Below are positions 5,835 through 6,607 of a stretch of DNA of 6,607 bases, piece by piece. The translations under genes were made by a program, and so were the position numbers. This DNA is from Planctomycetaceae bacterium (GTDB lineage Bacteria > Planctomycetota > Planctomycetia > Pirellulales > Pirellulaceae), in contig SLMF01000626.1 in assembly GCA_007133715.1 (NCBI GenBank), positions 1-6,607 on the forward strand, in the 5' to 3' direction. Each line of letters opens with the position of its first letter. Position 1 is the first letter of the stretch. The notes under the pieces were generated by a model, which was not told the origin of the DNA, made no database searches, and saw nothing but the letters and a program-made list of their open reading frames with translations.

Positions 5835-6607
5835 TCAGGGGCAGGTGACCAATTCGGGTTCTTCGGCGATCGGCGGGGAATCCGGGGGCAGCCCGAGGAC
5901 TTCGCGGGCCAGGTGGCGGTAGTCGCGGGCTCCGTTGGAATCGGGTGCGTAGTGGAAGATGGATTGGCCGAAACTGGGGGCTTCTGCCAGCCGGATATTG
6001 CGGCGGATGCGGGTTTGGAAGTTTTGAGCCTCGCCCCAGGCGCTACCTTGCACCTTCTGCCGTTCGAAGAAACTGGCCACATCCGAGGTGACTTCGGCGG
6101 CCAAACGCGTCCCCGATTCGTACATGCAGAGCATCACCCCGCTGAGGCGGAGTCCGGGGTTCAGTCGTTGTGCGACCACCTGGATGGTACGCAGCAGTTT
6201 GCCGAAGCCGTGCAGGGCGAGAAAGTGGGGTTGGAGCGGCAGGAACACTTCTTGGACGGCGGTCAGGGCATTCAGGGTCAACACGCCCAGCGAGGGGGGG
6301 CAGTCGATAATCAGGAAGTCGTACGGTTCGTGGTCCAGTTCGAGTTTATCGCGGAGGATCACTTCGCGGCCCACTTCGCCGGCCAGTTCCATTTCGGCGG
6401 CGGCCAGATCCAGTTGGGAGGGGATCAGCCAGAGGTTGTTTTCGATGGCCACGCGGACGTCAGCCAGCAGGGTATCGCCGGTCAGGACCTGATAGACCGA
6501 CTGGCGGTCGTTGCCCAGGGCCACGCCCAGATGCAAGGACGCGTGGGCTTGGGGGTCCAGATCGATCAGACAGACGCGTTGTCCCTGTTCGGCCAGAGCG
6601 GCGCTCA
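5835..6607 (-). CDS. ParA/Soj-family partition ATPase, N-terminus cut off by window end
   Basis: On the minus strand 256 residues are visible, from codon 6605-6603 to TGA 5837-5835. The first visible residues (SAALAEQGQRVCLIDLDPQ) follow directly after where the deviant Walker A loop (KGGVGKTT type) should be, so about 20-30 residues lie outside the window. LIDLDPQ is the conserved segment after Walker A. FLIIDCPPSLG is Walker B, with its aspartate at visible residue 101 (nt 6305-6303). The C-terminal part has RRNIRLAEAPSFGQSI and NGARDYRHLAREVLGL, as in Soj/ParA chromosomal-type proteins. These ATPases dimerise on ATP, bind nonspecific DNA and position cargo such as chromosomes, plasmids or protein complexes, usually with a ParB-type partner. 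No ParB gene follows within the window; the next gene is convergent and unrelated. TTG 6536 is an internal leucine, not the start. Confidence 0.93.
   Translation of the reverse strand, partial: SAALAEQGQRVCLIDLDPQAHASLHLGVALGNDRQSVYQVLTGDTLLADVRVAIENNLWLIPSQLDLAAAEMELAGEVGREVILRDKLELDHEPYDFLIIDCPPSLGVLTLNALTAVQEVFLPLQPHFLALHGFGKLLRTIQVVAQRLNPGLRLSGVMLCMYESGTRLAAEVTSDVASFFERQKVQGSAWGEAQNFQTRIRRNIRLAEAPSFGQSIFHYAPDSNGARDYRHLAREVLGLPPDSPPIAEEPELVTCP

Overview
The window is GC-rich and looks like a member of the Planctomycetota, probably a Pirellula/Rhodopirellula-like lineage. That assignment is an inference. It rests on the large exported FAD-oxidoreductase with an inserted discoidin-like domain and HEAT-like tail, on the sparse gene layout with long repeat-bearing spacers, on the type of short palindromic repeats, and on an OmpR-type regulator with a degenerate receiver. 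No rRNA, tRNA or universal marker gene is present to confirm it.

Layout, left to right. (1) Positions 3-233 (+) are the 3' end of a small DUF2442-family gene whose start lies outside the window. (2) Positions 234-523 are a spacer with two palindromic hairpins close together (276-288 and 302-321) and a third at 393-411. (3) Positions 524-4081 (+) encode a 1185-residue exported protein. It has a signal peptide, a first FAD-oxidoreductase module split by an F5/8C-like domain, a second and better conserved FAD-oxidoreductase module, and an alpha-helical HEAT-like C-terminus. (4) Positions 4082-5042 are a 961-bp intergenic region. It begins with an 83-bp MITE-like element that has 12-bp terminal inverted repeats and a 9-bp flanking direct repeat. 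It also holds a candidate promoter, a T8G9 homopolymer junction and a strong hairpin. I see no convincing gene in it. (5) Positions 5043-5732 (+) encode an OmpR/PhoB-type DNA-binding regulator whose receiver domain lacks the acidic pocket and the conserved lysine region. (6) A 102-bp convergent gap follows. (7) Positions 5835-6607 (-) encode a ParA/Soj-family ATPase, cut by the window end just before its Walker A motif.

The genes do not form an obvious operon or pathway. The oxidoreductase is a stand-alone unit with its own Shine-Dalgarno sequence. The regulator has no histidine kinase next to it, and no ParB follows the ParA within the window. I found no CRISPR array, defence island, phage or complete transposase gene. 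The most interesting items are the MITE-like element with its interleaved inverted repeats, the degenerate regulator behind a long leader containing T8G9, and the tandem FAD protein whose first module has lost a cofactor-binding acidic residue.
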